Position numbers and translations under genes: made by a program. This document shows positions 9,344 through 16,853 of a stretch of 64,000 nt of DNA, in pieces. The stretch is from assembly GCF_005844325.1 (NCBI RefSeq), contig NZ_SPFY01000001.1, positions 62,001 to 126,000 on the forward strand. The letters are read 5' to 3'. Position 1 is the stretch's first letter; the number at the start of each line of letters is the position of its first letter. The DNA is from Collinsella aerofaciens (GTDB lineage: Bacteria > Actinomycetota > Coriobacteriia > Coriobacteriales > Coriobacteriaceae). Under the pieces are notes generated by a model. That model did not search any database. It was not told the DNA's origin and worked only from the letters and a program-made list of their open reading frames with translations.

Positions 9344-10032
9344 ACGAGCTCCAAAAAGCCCAGAATAGTGGGCTGATGCAGTAGATAAAAGGGGAGTGCG
9401 TGACGTCCAAGGCTGGCGAGCGCCGGGATGGGATTGGCGTAGGCCCAGCTTGGGACGGTCTTATCGATTCCCTGCGCTATGTGTGCGGCGAAGTATCCTG
9501 CAAGATACATAAAGAAAAACGGGATGATGGGGTAGTAATCACCTGAAACAAACCCAGTGCTCGGAAATCCCAGCCACGCCAGGTAGGGGACAGGATAGAT
9601 CGTTTTGGGGATACTCCAGGTGAGGGCGAACAACACAAGGCATAGGGACATGCCCCATCTCGCCGATATCTTCTTAAGGACGGGATCGGTCAACGCCACG
9701 ATGCCGGTACATGCGGCCATGCAGTAGATGATGCCAAAATTAACAGAATCGTCAACTGAGACAAGTGTTGTTGCCAACCAGACGACGAGTGCTGCTAAGG
9801 CGTATTTGGCGGCACGTTTGATATTGTTGCGCGAAAGGGTGCACATCCAACCCGCGATAAACAAAAATACCCAGCTGATGCTGGCGCGCCAGATGTCTTG
9901 AAAGACAGTCTGGGTAAACCAGGGCATATCCCAGTCGTACAGGTAGGCAAGATCGTAGCAAGCGTGAAAACCTGCCATTGAAATCATCGTAAGCCCGCGG
10001 ACGGTATCAAAGATGGTGATGCGTTTTTGCAT
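9328..10032 (-). CDS. DUF1624-type membrane protein (heparan-alpha-glucosaminide N-acetyltransferase-like)
   Basis: 234 residues with about seven hydrophobic segments. The opening (MQKRITIFDTVRGLTMISM) with a D-x-x-R-G motif, and the later H/L-P-F-Y-L-L-H-Q-P segment near the C terminus, are typical of DUF1624/HGSNAT-like acyltransferases, which move acyl groups onto sugars at the membrane. The substrate is unknown. Its ATG overlaps the lexA stop codon (TAATG), so it is cotranscribed with lexA and probably follows SOS control. Its 3' end overlaps hflX by 16 bases in convergent orientation. Confidence 0.82.
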   Translation of the reverse strand: MQKRITIFDTVRGLTMISMAGFHACYDLAYLYDWDMPWFTQTVFQDIWRASISWVFLFIAGWMCTLSRNNIKRAAKYALAALVVWLATTLVSVDDSVNFGIIYCMAACTGIVALTDPVLKKISARWGMSLCLVLFALTWSIPKTIYPVPYLAWLGFPSTGFVSGDYYPIIPFFFMYLAGYFAAHIAQGIDKTVPSWAYANPIPALASLGRHALPFYLLHQPTILGFLELVYSVR

Positions 10033-10676
10033 TACGAGAACCGGCGCATCAAGCCGACGACTTTGCCCAAGATAACGGGATTCGTTGCATAGATAGGCTC
10101 CATGGTGTCATTCTCAGGCTGCAGGCGTACGCGTCCCTGCTCCTTGTAGAACGTCTTGACGGTCGCTGAACCATCAATCATAGCCACGACAATTTCGCCG
10201 TTCATGGCACTCTTTTGTTCACGGACGATGATGTAATCGCCATTGAAGATACCGACATTGATCATTGAGCTCCCATGCACCTCAAGGATAAAGGAACCCT
10301 GATCAGTGGCGATTTCGGTCGGGATAGTAAATGTGTCTTCGATATTCTGCTCGGCCAGAATGGGAATCCCAGCCGCGACGCGACCAACGAGCGGTAGTGA
10401 GACCGTTCCGCGAGGTGCGGTGGTCTCGTCAGATTTAGAAATTGAGACAGAGGAACCGTCCTCGTTAAAGAGTTCCAGAGCGCGCGGTTTGGTGGCATCG
10501 CGCTTGAGTAGCCCGCGCGCCTCCAGGGCAGATAGATGGGCGTGCACGGTGCTGGGGGAGGAAAGGCCCACGGCAGAAGCCATCTCGCGCACGCTGGGCG
10601 GATAACCCTTCTCCTGCTGATATTCCTTGATGAAGTCGTAAATTTGCTGCTGACGCTTGGTAATTTTGCGAGCCAT
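10032..10676 (-). CDS. lexA: LexA repressor
   Basis: 214-residue SOS repressor and self-cleaving protease. The N-terminal winged helix (VREMASAVGLSSPSTVHAHL) is followed by the cleavage site Ala-Gly in VAAGIPI, the catalytic serine in HGSSM and the catalytic lysine in SATVKTFYK. I choose the ATG at 10676 (MARKITKRQ) because AGAGAGGA lies eight bases upstream; an in-frame extension to 10781 would run through the operators. LexA boxes in the divergent promoter region indicate autoregulation. Confidence 0.97.
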   Translation of the reverse strand: MARKITKRQQQIYDFIKEYQQEKGYPPSVREMASAVGLSSPSTVHAHLSALEARGLLKRDATKPRALELFNEDGSSVSISKSDETTAPRGTVSLPLVGRVAAGIPILAEQNIEDTFTIPTEIATDQGSFILEVHGSSMINVGIFNGDYIIVREQKSAMNGEIVVAMIDGSATVKTFYKEQGRVRLQPENDTMEPIYATNPVILGKVVGLMRRFS

Positions 10677-10699
10677 CAGGGCATCCTCTCTACCCATGT

Positions 10700-10713
10700 C
10701 AAACAAATGTTCG
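10700..10713. promoter_or_regulatory. LexA box 1 (lexA-proximal)
   Basis: CAAACAAATGTTCG matches the Gram-positive LexA operator with one changed base in the left half. It lies 24 bases upstream of the lexA start, where bound repressor would block lexA transcription. Confidence 0.65.
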
Positions 10714-10721
10714 AATTTTGC

Positions 10722-10750
10722 TTGACAGGAACAACTGTTCGAAGATAATA
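10722..10750 (+). promoter_or_regulatory. Promoter of the LysM gene with LexA box 2 in its spacer
   Basis: TTGACA (10722-10727), a 17-bp spacer and ATAATA (10745-10750) form a rightward promoter. GGAACAACTGTTCG, a LexA box, fills 10728-10741 within the spacer, exactly as at recA. The leader to the LysM gene start is about 80 bases. Confidence 0.75.
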
Positions 10751-10755
10751 ATAAC

Positions 10756-10769
10756 CGAACATTCGTTCT
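10756..10769. promoter_or_regulatory. LexA box 3
   Basis: CGAACATTCGTTCT matches the LexA operator in 13 of the conserved half-site positions or so (the last base differs from G). It lies between the lexA and LysM-gene promoters and gives the intergenic region three boxes in 70 bp. Confidence 0.6.
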
Positions 10770-10836
10770 CGCGCTAGACATTTTTGTCCGCGCGGCTTGA
10801 TAAAACTGTTCTCAGCAAAACACGCGAGAGGAGAAC

Positions 10837-11289
10837 ATGATGAACGCAACGAATATGGTCCAGGGAAACCTCGCCCTTAAGCTCGAGACGTCTGCAGAAT
10901 ACACTTTTACGGTTGTTCAGGGTGGCTGCTCCGGCTTTCAGCCTTTGACCGTAAAGCCTGCTCGCAATCAGCAGGCTGTAGCCGCGCCGGGCCGCGTTGC
11001 CCTGAAGGTTCCGACGATTGTCGCCGTTGCCGTTGCGCTTACGCTCTTCTTTGTCCTCGCTACGTCGGTCTTTAGCGCTCGTCACGCCGCGTATGCCGAG
11101 TCCGTTTCCAACGTTACCTATGAGACCATTCGCGTTCAGTCTGGTGATTCTCTTTGGTCGCTTGCCGAGGAATATCCAATCGAAGGCCTTTCCACGCAAG
11201 AGACTTCCGACATGATCCGTAACGTCAATCATCTGGAGCATGGTTCGCTCGCCGCCGGTGCGCATCTTAAGGTTCCTGCTCGTTCGTAA
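10837..11289 (+). CDS. YneA-like LysM protein, probable SOS cell-division inhibitor
   Basis: 150 residues: about 55 cytoplasmic residues, one membrane segment (about 60-85, VPTIVAVAVALTLFFVLATSVF), then an extracytoplasmic LysM domain (SGDSLWSLAEEYP ... LKVPARS). LysM binds peptidoglycan. In Bacillus, yneA lies divergent from lexA, is LexA-repressed, and encodes a small TM/LysM protein that delays division after DNA damage. Position, layout and LexA boxes match; the longer cytoplasmic N-terminus differs. RBS GAGAGGAG is 6 bases before the ATG. Confidence 0.8.
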   Translation: MMNATNMVQGNLALKLETSAEYTFTVVQGGCSGFQPLTVKPARNQQAVAAPGRVALKVPTIVAVAVALTLFFVLATSVFSARHAAYAESVSNVTYETIRVQSGDSLWSLAEEYPIEGLSTQETSDMIRNVNHLEHGSLAAGAHLKVPARS

Positions 11290-11302
11290 TCATTATCGCG
11301 CT

Positions 11303-11346
11303 GCGCATGGTACCCTTGTTATCGTTTAAGAGGAGGTACCATGCGC
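11303..11346 (+). promoter_or_regulatory. Perfect inverted repeat enclosing the nrdR start codon
   Basis: GCGCATGGTACC (11303-11314) and GGTACCATGCGC (11335-11346) are perfect 12-bp complements separated by 20 bases. The right arm contains the nrdR ATG and the last bases of its AGGAGG site. In mRNA this hairpin would hide the start codon; as DNA it could be an operator. Confidence 0.55.
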
Positions 11347-11784
11347 TGTCCCAAATGCGGCAAGGCACATACCCGCGTCGTTGATTCCCGTATGCAGGAG
11401 TCAAATAACACCATTAAGCGTCGCCGCGAATGTTGCTCGTGTAACTATCGCTTTACAACGTTCGAACGATGCGAAGACCCAATCGAGGTCATTAAGTCGG
11501 ACGGAACCAAGCAGCGGTTCGATCGCAATAAGCTGCTCGTCGGCTTGATGCGCGCCACTATCAAGCGCGATATCGACACTAAGAAGCTCAATGAGATTAT
11601 CGATGACATCGAGGTCGAGCTGCGCTCTCGCACGCTGACGGCCGTTACGTCCCATGAGTTGGGTGACATGGTACTCAAGCGCTTGGCCAAGATCGACAAG
11701 GTGGCGTACATCCGCTTTGCCTCGGTCTACCGCGATTTCAAAGACGTCGATGAGTTTCTGCAAGAGCTCGACAAGCTAAGGTGA
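11341..11784 (+). CDS. nrdR: Transcriptional repressor NrdR
   Basis: 147 residues. NrdR senses ATP/dATP through an ATP-cone and represses ribonucleotide reductase genes. The N-terminal zinc ribbon ([17 protein letters not shown] ... [12 protein letters not shown]) and the ATP-cone (about residues 49-139, starting [16 protein letters not shown]) are complete. AGGAGG lies five bases before the ATG. dut starts four bases after its stop, so two genes of deoxynucleotide balance share a transcript. Confidence 0.97.
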   Translation: MRCPKCGKAHTRVVDSRMQESNNTIKRRRECCSCNYRFTTFERCEDPIEVIKSDGTKQRFDRNKLLVGLMRATIKRDIDTKKLNEIIDDIEVELRSRTLTAVTSHELGDMVLKRLAKIDKVAYIRFASVYRDFKDVDEFLQELDKLR

Positions 11785-11788
11785 TTCC

Positions 11789-12232
11789 ATGTCCAACATT
11801 ACCGTCAACATAAAGCGTCTCGACCCCACCGTCGAGCTTCCCAAATACGCCCATCCCACCGATGCCGGCTTGGATTTGCGCTCCAACGAGGACTGCATTC
11901 TGAAGCCCTTCGAACGCCGTCTGGTCTCTACTGGGCTGGCCATCGCCCTGCCCGATGGCTACGCCGGCTTCGTCCAGCCCCGAAGCGGTTTGGCCATCAA
12001 GCAGGGCCTGTCTATAGTCAATACGCCGGGCCTCATCGACGCCCACTACCGAGGAGAACTCAAGGTTATCCTCATCAACCTGGATCCCTCCAACAACATC
12101 CAAATCAACAAAGGCGACCGCATAGCCCAACTCGTCATCCAAGAAGTCCCCACGGTCAACCTCATAGAAGTAGAAGAACTAGACGAAACCGACCGAGGCA
12201 ACGGAGGCTTCGGCTCCAGCGGCGTCGCCTAG
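11789..12232 (+). CDS. dut: dUTP diphosphatase (dUTPase)
   Basis: 147-residue trimeric dUTPase that hydrolyses dUTP to dUMP, keeping uracil out of DNA and feeding dTMP synthesis. All motifs are seen: motif 1 DAGLDLRS, motif 2 [10 protein letters not shown], motif 3 [13 protein letters not shown], motif 4 RIAQLVI, motif 5 [10 protein letters not shown]. It is translated four bases after nrdR. Codon use shifts toward A-ending codons over the last ~60 codons, ahead of the repeat-rich gap that follows. Confidence 0.97.
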   Translation: MSNITVNIKRLDPTVELPKYAHPTDAGLDLRSNEDCILKPFERRLVSTGLAIALPDGYAGFVQPRSGLAIKQGLSIVNTPGLIDAHYRGELKVILINLDPSNNIQINKGDRIAQLVIQEVPTVNLIEVEELDETDRGNGGFGSSGVA

Positions 12233-12249
12233 GGGCGCTCGTATCCCTC

Positions 12250-12350
12250 CCGCCCGGGGCTTACCTATATCATTCCATGCTCAAACATTCTCGCGTCGCT
12301 TCGCTCGCTGCGAAACTGCGCGTGGAACGATATAGGTAAGCCCCGGGCGG
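12250..12350. repeat. Palindromic repeat A (core plus 21-bp clamp)
   Basis: A 21-bp perfect clamp (12250-12270 pairs with 12330-12350, starting CCGCCCGGGGCTTACC) encloses a core, 12267-12333, that begins ATATCATTCCATGC and ends GCGTGGAACGATAT. The core is itself nearly self-complementary at its ends. The same core occurs in inverted orientation at 12534-12591, but the clamp there is different. Confidence 0.8.
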
Positions 12351-12384
12351 GCGGCTACTCGCTTGAAACAATATTTACTTTTCT

Positions 12385-12433
12385 AGTAAGCCGATGCGAC
12401 AAAGGGGCTGTCCCTTTGTCGCATCGGCTTACT
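12385..12433. terminator. 22-bp perfect hairpin between the two palindromic repeats
   Basis: AGTAAGCCGATGCGACAAAG and two further bases (12385-12406) pair perfectly with 12412-12433 around a GCTGT loop. An A/T-rich stretch follows. It probably ends the nrdR-dut transcript, although no clean T run is present. Confidence 0.6.
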
Positions 12434-12510
12434 GTATTTATATTTTCCTGTTTTACCTTTGCAGGTTCTAATGGAGGGGATACCGAAGTAGCTGCTAGTA
12501 AGTAAACGCA

Positions 12511-12614
12511 GCCGCTCTGCCGGAGCCGCCCTTATATCGTTCCACGCGCAGTTTCGCAGCGAAGCGAGAATGTTTGAGCATGGAATGATATAAGGGCGGC
12601 TCCGGCAGAGCGGC
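12511..12614. repeat. Palindromic repeat B (inverted copy of the core, 27-bp clamp)
   Basis: A 27-bp perfect clamp (12511-12537 with 12588-12614, starting GCCGCTCTGCCGGAGCC) encloses a 58-bp core (12534-12591) that is the reverse complement of the core of repeat A, minus nine bases in the middle. It lies 11 bases from the stop of the glycosyltransferase and may end that transcript. Confidence 0.8.
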
Positions 12615-12624
12615 GGACATTCGA

Positions 12625-13926
12625 CTAGCGGATATGCGCGGGCTTTCCTCCCCAGTAGAAGCGGCAGAAGGCTCGTTTACGTTTTTGGGGCTTACCTGCA
12701 AGCTCCATGGTGGCGATGGCGATGTCCTCGGCTGCGTGTGGACGGCGCAGGACTTCGCCATTGATGAGCAGTGCCTTGAGCGACTCCGGATGATCGTGGA
12801 GATGGCGCAACGTCACGATGAGTTCTCGTGCGGTGGTGACATGCATGCTGGCGCCCATGCCGGTGAGCATCGTGGTGTTTGCCTTTTCCTGGCCATAGGA
12901 CTTGCCCAGCAGGATCATCGGCAGATGCGCGCACAGGCACTCGGTGACGGTGAGTCCGCCCGATTTGAGAATTGCCAGGTCGCAGCCGTGCATGAGGGCC
13001 GCCATGTCGTCCACGTAGTCTAGAACCGTGACGTTTTCGAGCTTCATGGCGTCGAAGAGCGTCTTGAGTCGGGTGGCGTATTCTTTATCCTTGCCCGGTA
13101 AAAAGACAAAGTGCATGTCCTCAAAGCTGCGTAAGAAGGGGAGCGTGTGGTCCATCGCGGCGCGGAAACGCACGTATGGTTGGGGTAAACTGGCACCGGC
13201 CATCACCAATACGACGGTTTTGTCTATGGGGAGATTGAACTTGCTGAGCTCATCTTCGCGTTTGTAATCTGAATCGAAACCGGCTCGGATGGGGATGCCC
13301 GTTATGCGGATCTTTGACTCGGGAACCTTGCGCGGGCGCAGCGTTTCGGCCATAAACTCGTTGGCTACACAGAATAGGTCGGTGTCCTTGTGGGGCCAAA
13401 AGCCTTCGACTTCGTAATCGGTCGGCACACAGATGACCGGGTAATCGATACCCGTAATTACGCGGGCGCCCACGGCAACATTGGCTGCTGTGATGTGCGT
13501 TGCGACCACGGCTATAGGCCTGCGGCGACGAATATATTCGTTGAAGGCGGGGAACATAATACGCGACCATGCCGTGCCGCCACCCCAGAGAAGATGTCCC
13601 GTAAGCGTATATCGCCAGGTCAGGTCGTAAATGGGGCGTGTGGCTCCCGTAAAAGAAGCCGCGGTCTTATTGCCGTCGAATTTAATACGTCCAAAATCAA
13701 GGATATCGAGCACTTCAATTTCAATATCCTCAGGGATTCCCTTGGTGCCGCGGATAAGTTCAAATGCTTGTGCAATCGCGTTGGCGGCGGCTTTGTGGCC
13801 CGATCCAACCGATGCGTGCACAATGGTTACTAGGGGTTTTTGTGCAGGTGAAACGGTCATTTGCTCCGGTTGGGGAGTGGCTTGCATGGGCAGGGGAGCG
13901 CTATTGCTCATCTGCGTTTGATCCAT
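12625..13926 (-). CDS. MGDG-synthase-like glycosyltransferase
   Basis: 433 residues. The N-terminal half has the MGDG-synthase/UgtP signature (HASVGSGHKAAANAIAQAF near residue 35 and the DLTWRYTLTG segment), and the C-terminal half is a GT-B fold with the sugar-nucleotide site (AILKSGGLTVTECLCAHLPMIL). Such enzymes transfer a sugar from UDP-sugar to diacylglycerol or a related lipid on the inner face of the membrane. The acceptor here is not determined. The ATG at 13926 follows GAAGGGGAG by six bases. It diverges from trxB. Confidence 0.87.
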   Translation of the reverse strand: MDQTQMSNSAPLPMQATPQPEQMTVSPAQKPLVTIVHASVGSGHKAAANAIAQAFELIRGTKGIPEDIEIEVLDILDFGRIKFDGNKTAASFTGATRPIYDLTWRYTLTGHLLWGGGTAWSRIMFPAFNEYIRRRRPIAVVATHITAANVAVGARVITGIDYPVICVPTDYEVEGFWPHKDTDLFCVANEFMAETLRPRKVPESKIRITGIPIRAGFDSDYKREDELSKFNLPIDKTVVLVMAGASLPQPYVRFRAAMDHTLPFLRSFEDMHFVFLPGKDKEYATRLKTLFDAMKLENVTVLDYVDDMAALMHGCDLAILKSGGLTVTECLCAHLPMILLGKSYGQEKANTTMLTGMGASMHVTTARELIVTLRHLHDHPESLKALLINGEVLRRPHAAEDIAIATMELAGKPQKRKRAFCRFYWGGKPAHIR

Positions 13927-14043
13927 CGATAACTCCCCTTCAGCTTTGTTACGCGATTTATCATTGTAGTGCATGAGTGTCATGTTCACGTAAATTTGGG
14001 TATGAGCGCAAAGAACGCCAATCTTTCGACAGGAGGTCTCTTC

Positions 14044-14982
14044 ATGACTACCCATCAGCCGATCGATGTTGCGATTATCGGTGGCGGCCCTGCGGGCTAT
14101 GCTGCGGCCATTTATGCGGCGCGCTCCAACCTAACGACGACCGTGATTGAACAGGGCATGTCGGGAGGGCAGATCGCCACGACCAATGAAGTCGAGAACT
14201 ATCCGGGCATTCCGCTCTTGAGTGGCGCCGAACTCGGTGAGCGTTTTCAGCAGCATGCAGAGGGCCTGGGAGCACAGGTTACATGGAGCATGGTTACGGG
14301 TATCGATTACGATGCCGATGCAGCGCTGTTTACGGTGCATCACGATTTGGGCGATACGTCGGCCTCGAGCGTTATCGCTTGCATGGGTGCCACGCCGCGA
14401 TCTGCTGGTTTTGTTGGCGAGGATGCGTATCGCGGTCGCGGCGTTTCGTATTGCGCGACGTGCGACGGCATGTTCTTTCGCGGCAAGCAGGTTTTTGTCA
14501 TCGGCGGCGGCAATGCTGCCTGCGAGGAAGCTCTGTTCTTGTCAGAAATCGCCAGCAGCGTGACCATCGTTTTGCGCCGCGATCAGTTCCGTGCCCCCGA
14601 TGGTGTGGTTCAAAAAGTTCTTGCAAAAGATAATATTTCAGTTAGGTACCAAACTAGTATTGTCGAGCTCTCGGGCGAAGCCATGCCAACGACGATTACC
14701 TTTAAGGACAATGCATCCGGGGAAACTCACACCGAGTCATTTGTCCCTGGCTCGTTTGGTATCTTTGTCTTTACCGGAACGCAGCCCCATTCCGAGCTCG
14801 TTGAGCATCTAGTCGATCTGGCGCCGGACGGCGGTATTGTTACTGATGATTCCATGGCGACCCGCACGCCAGGTCTATTTGCCGCTGGCGACATCCGTTC
14901 CAAGCGTTTACGCCAGGTTGTGACTGCCGTTTCTGATGGAGCCATAGCGGCAACGAGCGTATACGCGTTTCTCCGTGGATAA
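14044..14982 (+). CDS. trxB: Thioredoxin reductase
   Basis: 312-residue FAD/NADPH disulfide reductase. It shows the FAD site GGGPAGYAAAIYAARS, the redox motif CATC (YCATCDGMF, about residue 137), the NADPH site GGGNAACEEALFL, and the C-terminal FAD segment FAAGDIRSK. Length is typical of low-molecular-weight TrxB. The ATG at 14044 has AGGAGG eight bases upstream, so the in-frame start at 13969 is not used. No thioredoxin gene is adjacent. Confidence 0.93.
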   Translation: MTTHQPIDVAIIGGGPAGYAAAIYAARSNLTTTVIEQGMSGGQIATTNEVENYPGIPLLSGAELGERFQQHAEGLGAQVTWSMVTGIDYDADAALFTVHHDLGDTSASSVIACMGATPRSAGFVGEDAYRGRGVSYCATCDGMFFRGKQVFVIGGGNAACEEALFLSEIASSVTIVLRRDQFRAPDGVVQKVLAKDNISVRYQTSIVELSGEAMPTTITFKDNASGETHTESFVPGSFGIFVFTGTQPHSELVEHLVDLAPDGGIVTDDSMATRTPGLFAAGDIRSKRLRQVVTAVSDGAIAATSVYAFLRG

Positions 14983-15023
14983 GTACGATAATATATCTTA
15001 TGTAAGGTTGCTATCTTTAAAAC

Positions 15024-15065
15024 AAAGTGGTTGGACGGTGCATCAATGTGCTGTCCAACCACTTT
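15024..15065 (+). terminator. Hairpin terminator after trxB
   Basis: AAAGTGGTTGGAC (15024-15036) pairs perfectly with GTCCAACCACTTT (15053-15065), 13 bp, then TTACTT. It separates trxB from the DUF1836 gene. Confidence 0.7.
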
Positions 15066-15137
15066 TACTTGCCGGCTATATGGTATGAAAAACTAGATAA
15101 CCTAGAATACAATATAGCTAATGAACGGAGGATCCTT

Positions 15138-15749
15138 ATGAACCACGCCAAACGCGTTATCCCGATGTCCGATACATCGGTCAGCATTAAGCCTGAGGAT
15201 ATTCAGCCCACTGTGCTGCCCGATGCATTTATTCAGTCCGATATCGTGCGCAAACTTAATACGTTGAGTCTGCCGCGCTATAACCAGTTGCCCAATGTGA
15301 CGCTCTACCGCGACCAGGTTATTGAGTATGTTGCGCTGTGGATGGAGCCGCTGTCCATTTGCGTTGAGCAGCCTGTCATTACGCCATCGATGATCAATAA
15401 CTACGTGAAGGTCGGCCTGGTGCCTGCTCCGGTCAAAAAGCAATATGGCCGCGAGCAGATTGCCCGCCTGATCGCTATCTGCATCTTTAAGCAGGTGCTA
15501 CCTATTGCTGCGGTGCAGGCACTCTTTAACATTCAGCGTTTGAGCTACGATGCCCCGACGGCCTTTGATTATGTGGTCGATCAGCTCGAGGCATCGATTC
15601 GTTCGGCGTTTTCCGTCGAGCAGACGCCGGTTCCCGATACGGCGCATCAGGTAACGCGTGAGTCGCTGCTTGTGCGCAGCGCGGTTTCATCCTTTGTTTC
15701 GAAGGCTTACTTGATGAGCTATCTCAAGTTCAACGGGTTTAATAGCTAG
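15138..15749 (+). CDS. DUF1836 protein, MerR-like helix-turn-helix
   Basis: 203 residues beginning MNHAKRVIPMSD. The middle contains a MerR-type winged-helix pattern (VTLYRDQVIEYVALWMEP, then PSMINNYVKVGLVPAP) typical of DUF1836, a family of probable DNA-binding regulators with no assigned target. The start is fixed by CGGAGGAT seven bases upstream of the ATG. A short AACTAG/CTAGAA motif lies in its promoter region (15090-15107). It is convergent with degV and shares its terminator. Confidence 0.8.
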   Translation: MNHAKRVIPMSDTSVSIKPEDIQPTVLPDAFIQSDIVRKLNTLSLPRYNQLPNVTLYRDQVIEYVALWMEPLSICVEQPVITPSMINNYVKVGLVPAPVKKQYGREQIARLIAICIFKQVLPIAAVQALFNIQRLSYDAPTAFDYVVDQLEASIRSAFSVEQTPVPDTAHQVTRESLLVRSAVSSFVSKAYLMSYLKFNGFNS

Positions 15750-15758
15750 CCGACGTAT

Positions 15759-15809
15759 AAAACGGGCGGGACAAAGAGCCATCTGTCGCTTTGTCCCGCC
15801 CGTTTTTTT
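15759..15809. terminator. Bidirectional terminator between the DUF1836 gene and degV
   Basis: An 18-bp stem (AAAACGGGCGGGACAAAG with CTTTGTCCCGCCCGTTTT) followed by TTTTTT on the plus strand. The leading A run gives a T run on the minus strand as well, so it serves both convergent genes. Confidence 0.9.
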
Positions 15810-15822
15810 GCTTGGTTGGACT

Positions 15823-16689
15823 TTATTTGCCCGAAGCTACGCCCATGCCGTAGCCGATGATCAGGCCGTGCATCTCGGCGTAATAGGAATCCAGGCCGTT
15901 GCAGGGCATGATGATGGTCTTGGAGCAGGGCCAATGTTCGACTATGCGATCAGTAAGCGCCTGGGCTCCAGCTTCGTTCTCAACGTGATCGATGATGACC
16001 TCACCGCCCGTAAAGCCCTCGGCTTCCATAGTGTCGATGATCTTGTTGAGCATCTTCTTTTCGCCACGCGTGTGCCCGACGAGTTCGATTTTACCGGCCT
16101 CACTCGCCGTGCCCAAAATGCGGATATTGAGCTTGTTGGCAATGACGCCGGCTGCCTTAGGGATACGTCCGGCTTTGGCGAGGTTTTCGTAATTGCACAA
16201 ACTGAAGAGGATTTTGCTGTTCTGTTCAAGGCTATCGAAGTATGCGCAAGCATCCTCGAATGAGACATTCGGATTGCTTGCAAGATAGCGGTCGAACAGC
16301 AAGAAAATGAGGTCCATTTTGCCGCCAGCTGCGCGTGAATTGACTAGATGAATCTGTCGGTCGGGCTCCTCGGCAAGAACCATATCGCGAGCCGTGGCTG
16401 CCGCGTTGTAGCTGCCCGACACGCCCTCAGAGATCGGCATGCAGATGGTCTTGTCTGCCAATTTGAAGAGCTCGGCCCACTCCCCCACGCTGGGACAAGC
16501 GCTCGAAGAGGCATTCGTCTCCGCCTGAACAGCGCAGTTGAGCTCATGAACATCGAGCGAAAGGTCATCGACGAATTCACGCTCCCCCACTCGAATTTTG
16601 AGGGGAGCAAATGCAAAGGTGGTATGGGGTGCGATCGGTTGCCAATCGCGGAGGTTGCAGCTTGAATCGGAGATAAGTGCCCAGCTCAT
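15823..16689 (-). CDS. DegV family fatty-acid-binding protein
   Basis: 288 residues. DegV (FakB) proteins bind fatty acids and present them to the FakA kinase for phosphorylation and entry into lipid synthesis. The start MSWALISDSSCNL has the family motif DSSC(x)L, and the SEGVSGSYNAA segment is the second lipid-head contact (usually S-G-T-Y). The C-terminal domain is complete. No fakA is nearby. A gap of 164 bases with a hairpin separates it from the NlpC/P60 gene upstream. Confidence 0.9.
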   Translation of the reverse strand: MSWALISDSSCNLRDWQPIAPHTTFAFAPLKIRVGEREFVDDLSLDVHELNCAVQAETNASSSACPSVGEWAELFKLADKTICMPISEGVSGSYNAAATARDMVLAEEPDRQIHLVNSRAAGGKMDLIFLLFDRYLASNPNVSFEDACAYFDSLEQNSKILFSLCNYENLAKAGRIPKAAGVIANKLNIRILGTASEAGKIELVGHTRGEKKMLNKIIDTMEAEGFTGGEVIIDHVENEAGAQALTDRIVEHWPCSKTIIMPCNGLDSYYAEMHGLIIGYGMGVASGK

Positions 16690-16746
16690 AGAGGGTCCTT
16701 TCTAATCGTTCCCATTCAATTATAGCCATCTTGCAGACCGATTGGG

Positions 16747-16777
16747 CCGCTATCTAGTATTCAAAACTAGATAGCGG
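16747..16777. promoter_or_regulatory. Inverted repeat upstream of degV
   Basis: CCGCTATCTAGT and ACTAGATAGCGG form a perfect 12-bp inverted repeat around ATTCAAA. No T run follows, so it may be an operator or a weak terminator. The half-site AAACTAGATA also occurs upstream of the DUF1836 gene near 15090. Confidence 0.45.
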
Positions 16778-16853
16778 ACTGCACTAAAGGCAAAAGAATG
16801 GACCCCATGACTCAAAGCCACGAGGTCCATATCCGTTTGCTTTATCTGAATAC

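Noticed and set aside
12250-12614. CRISPR array
   Set aside because: There are only two copies, in opposite orientation, with no spacers or cas genes.
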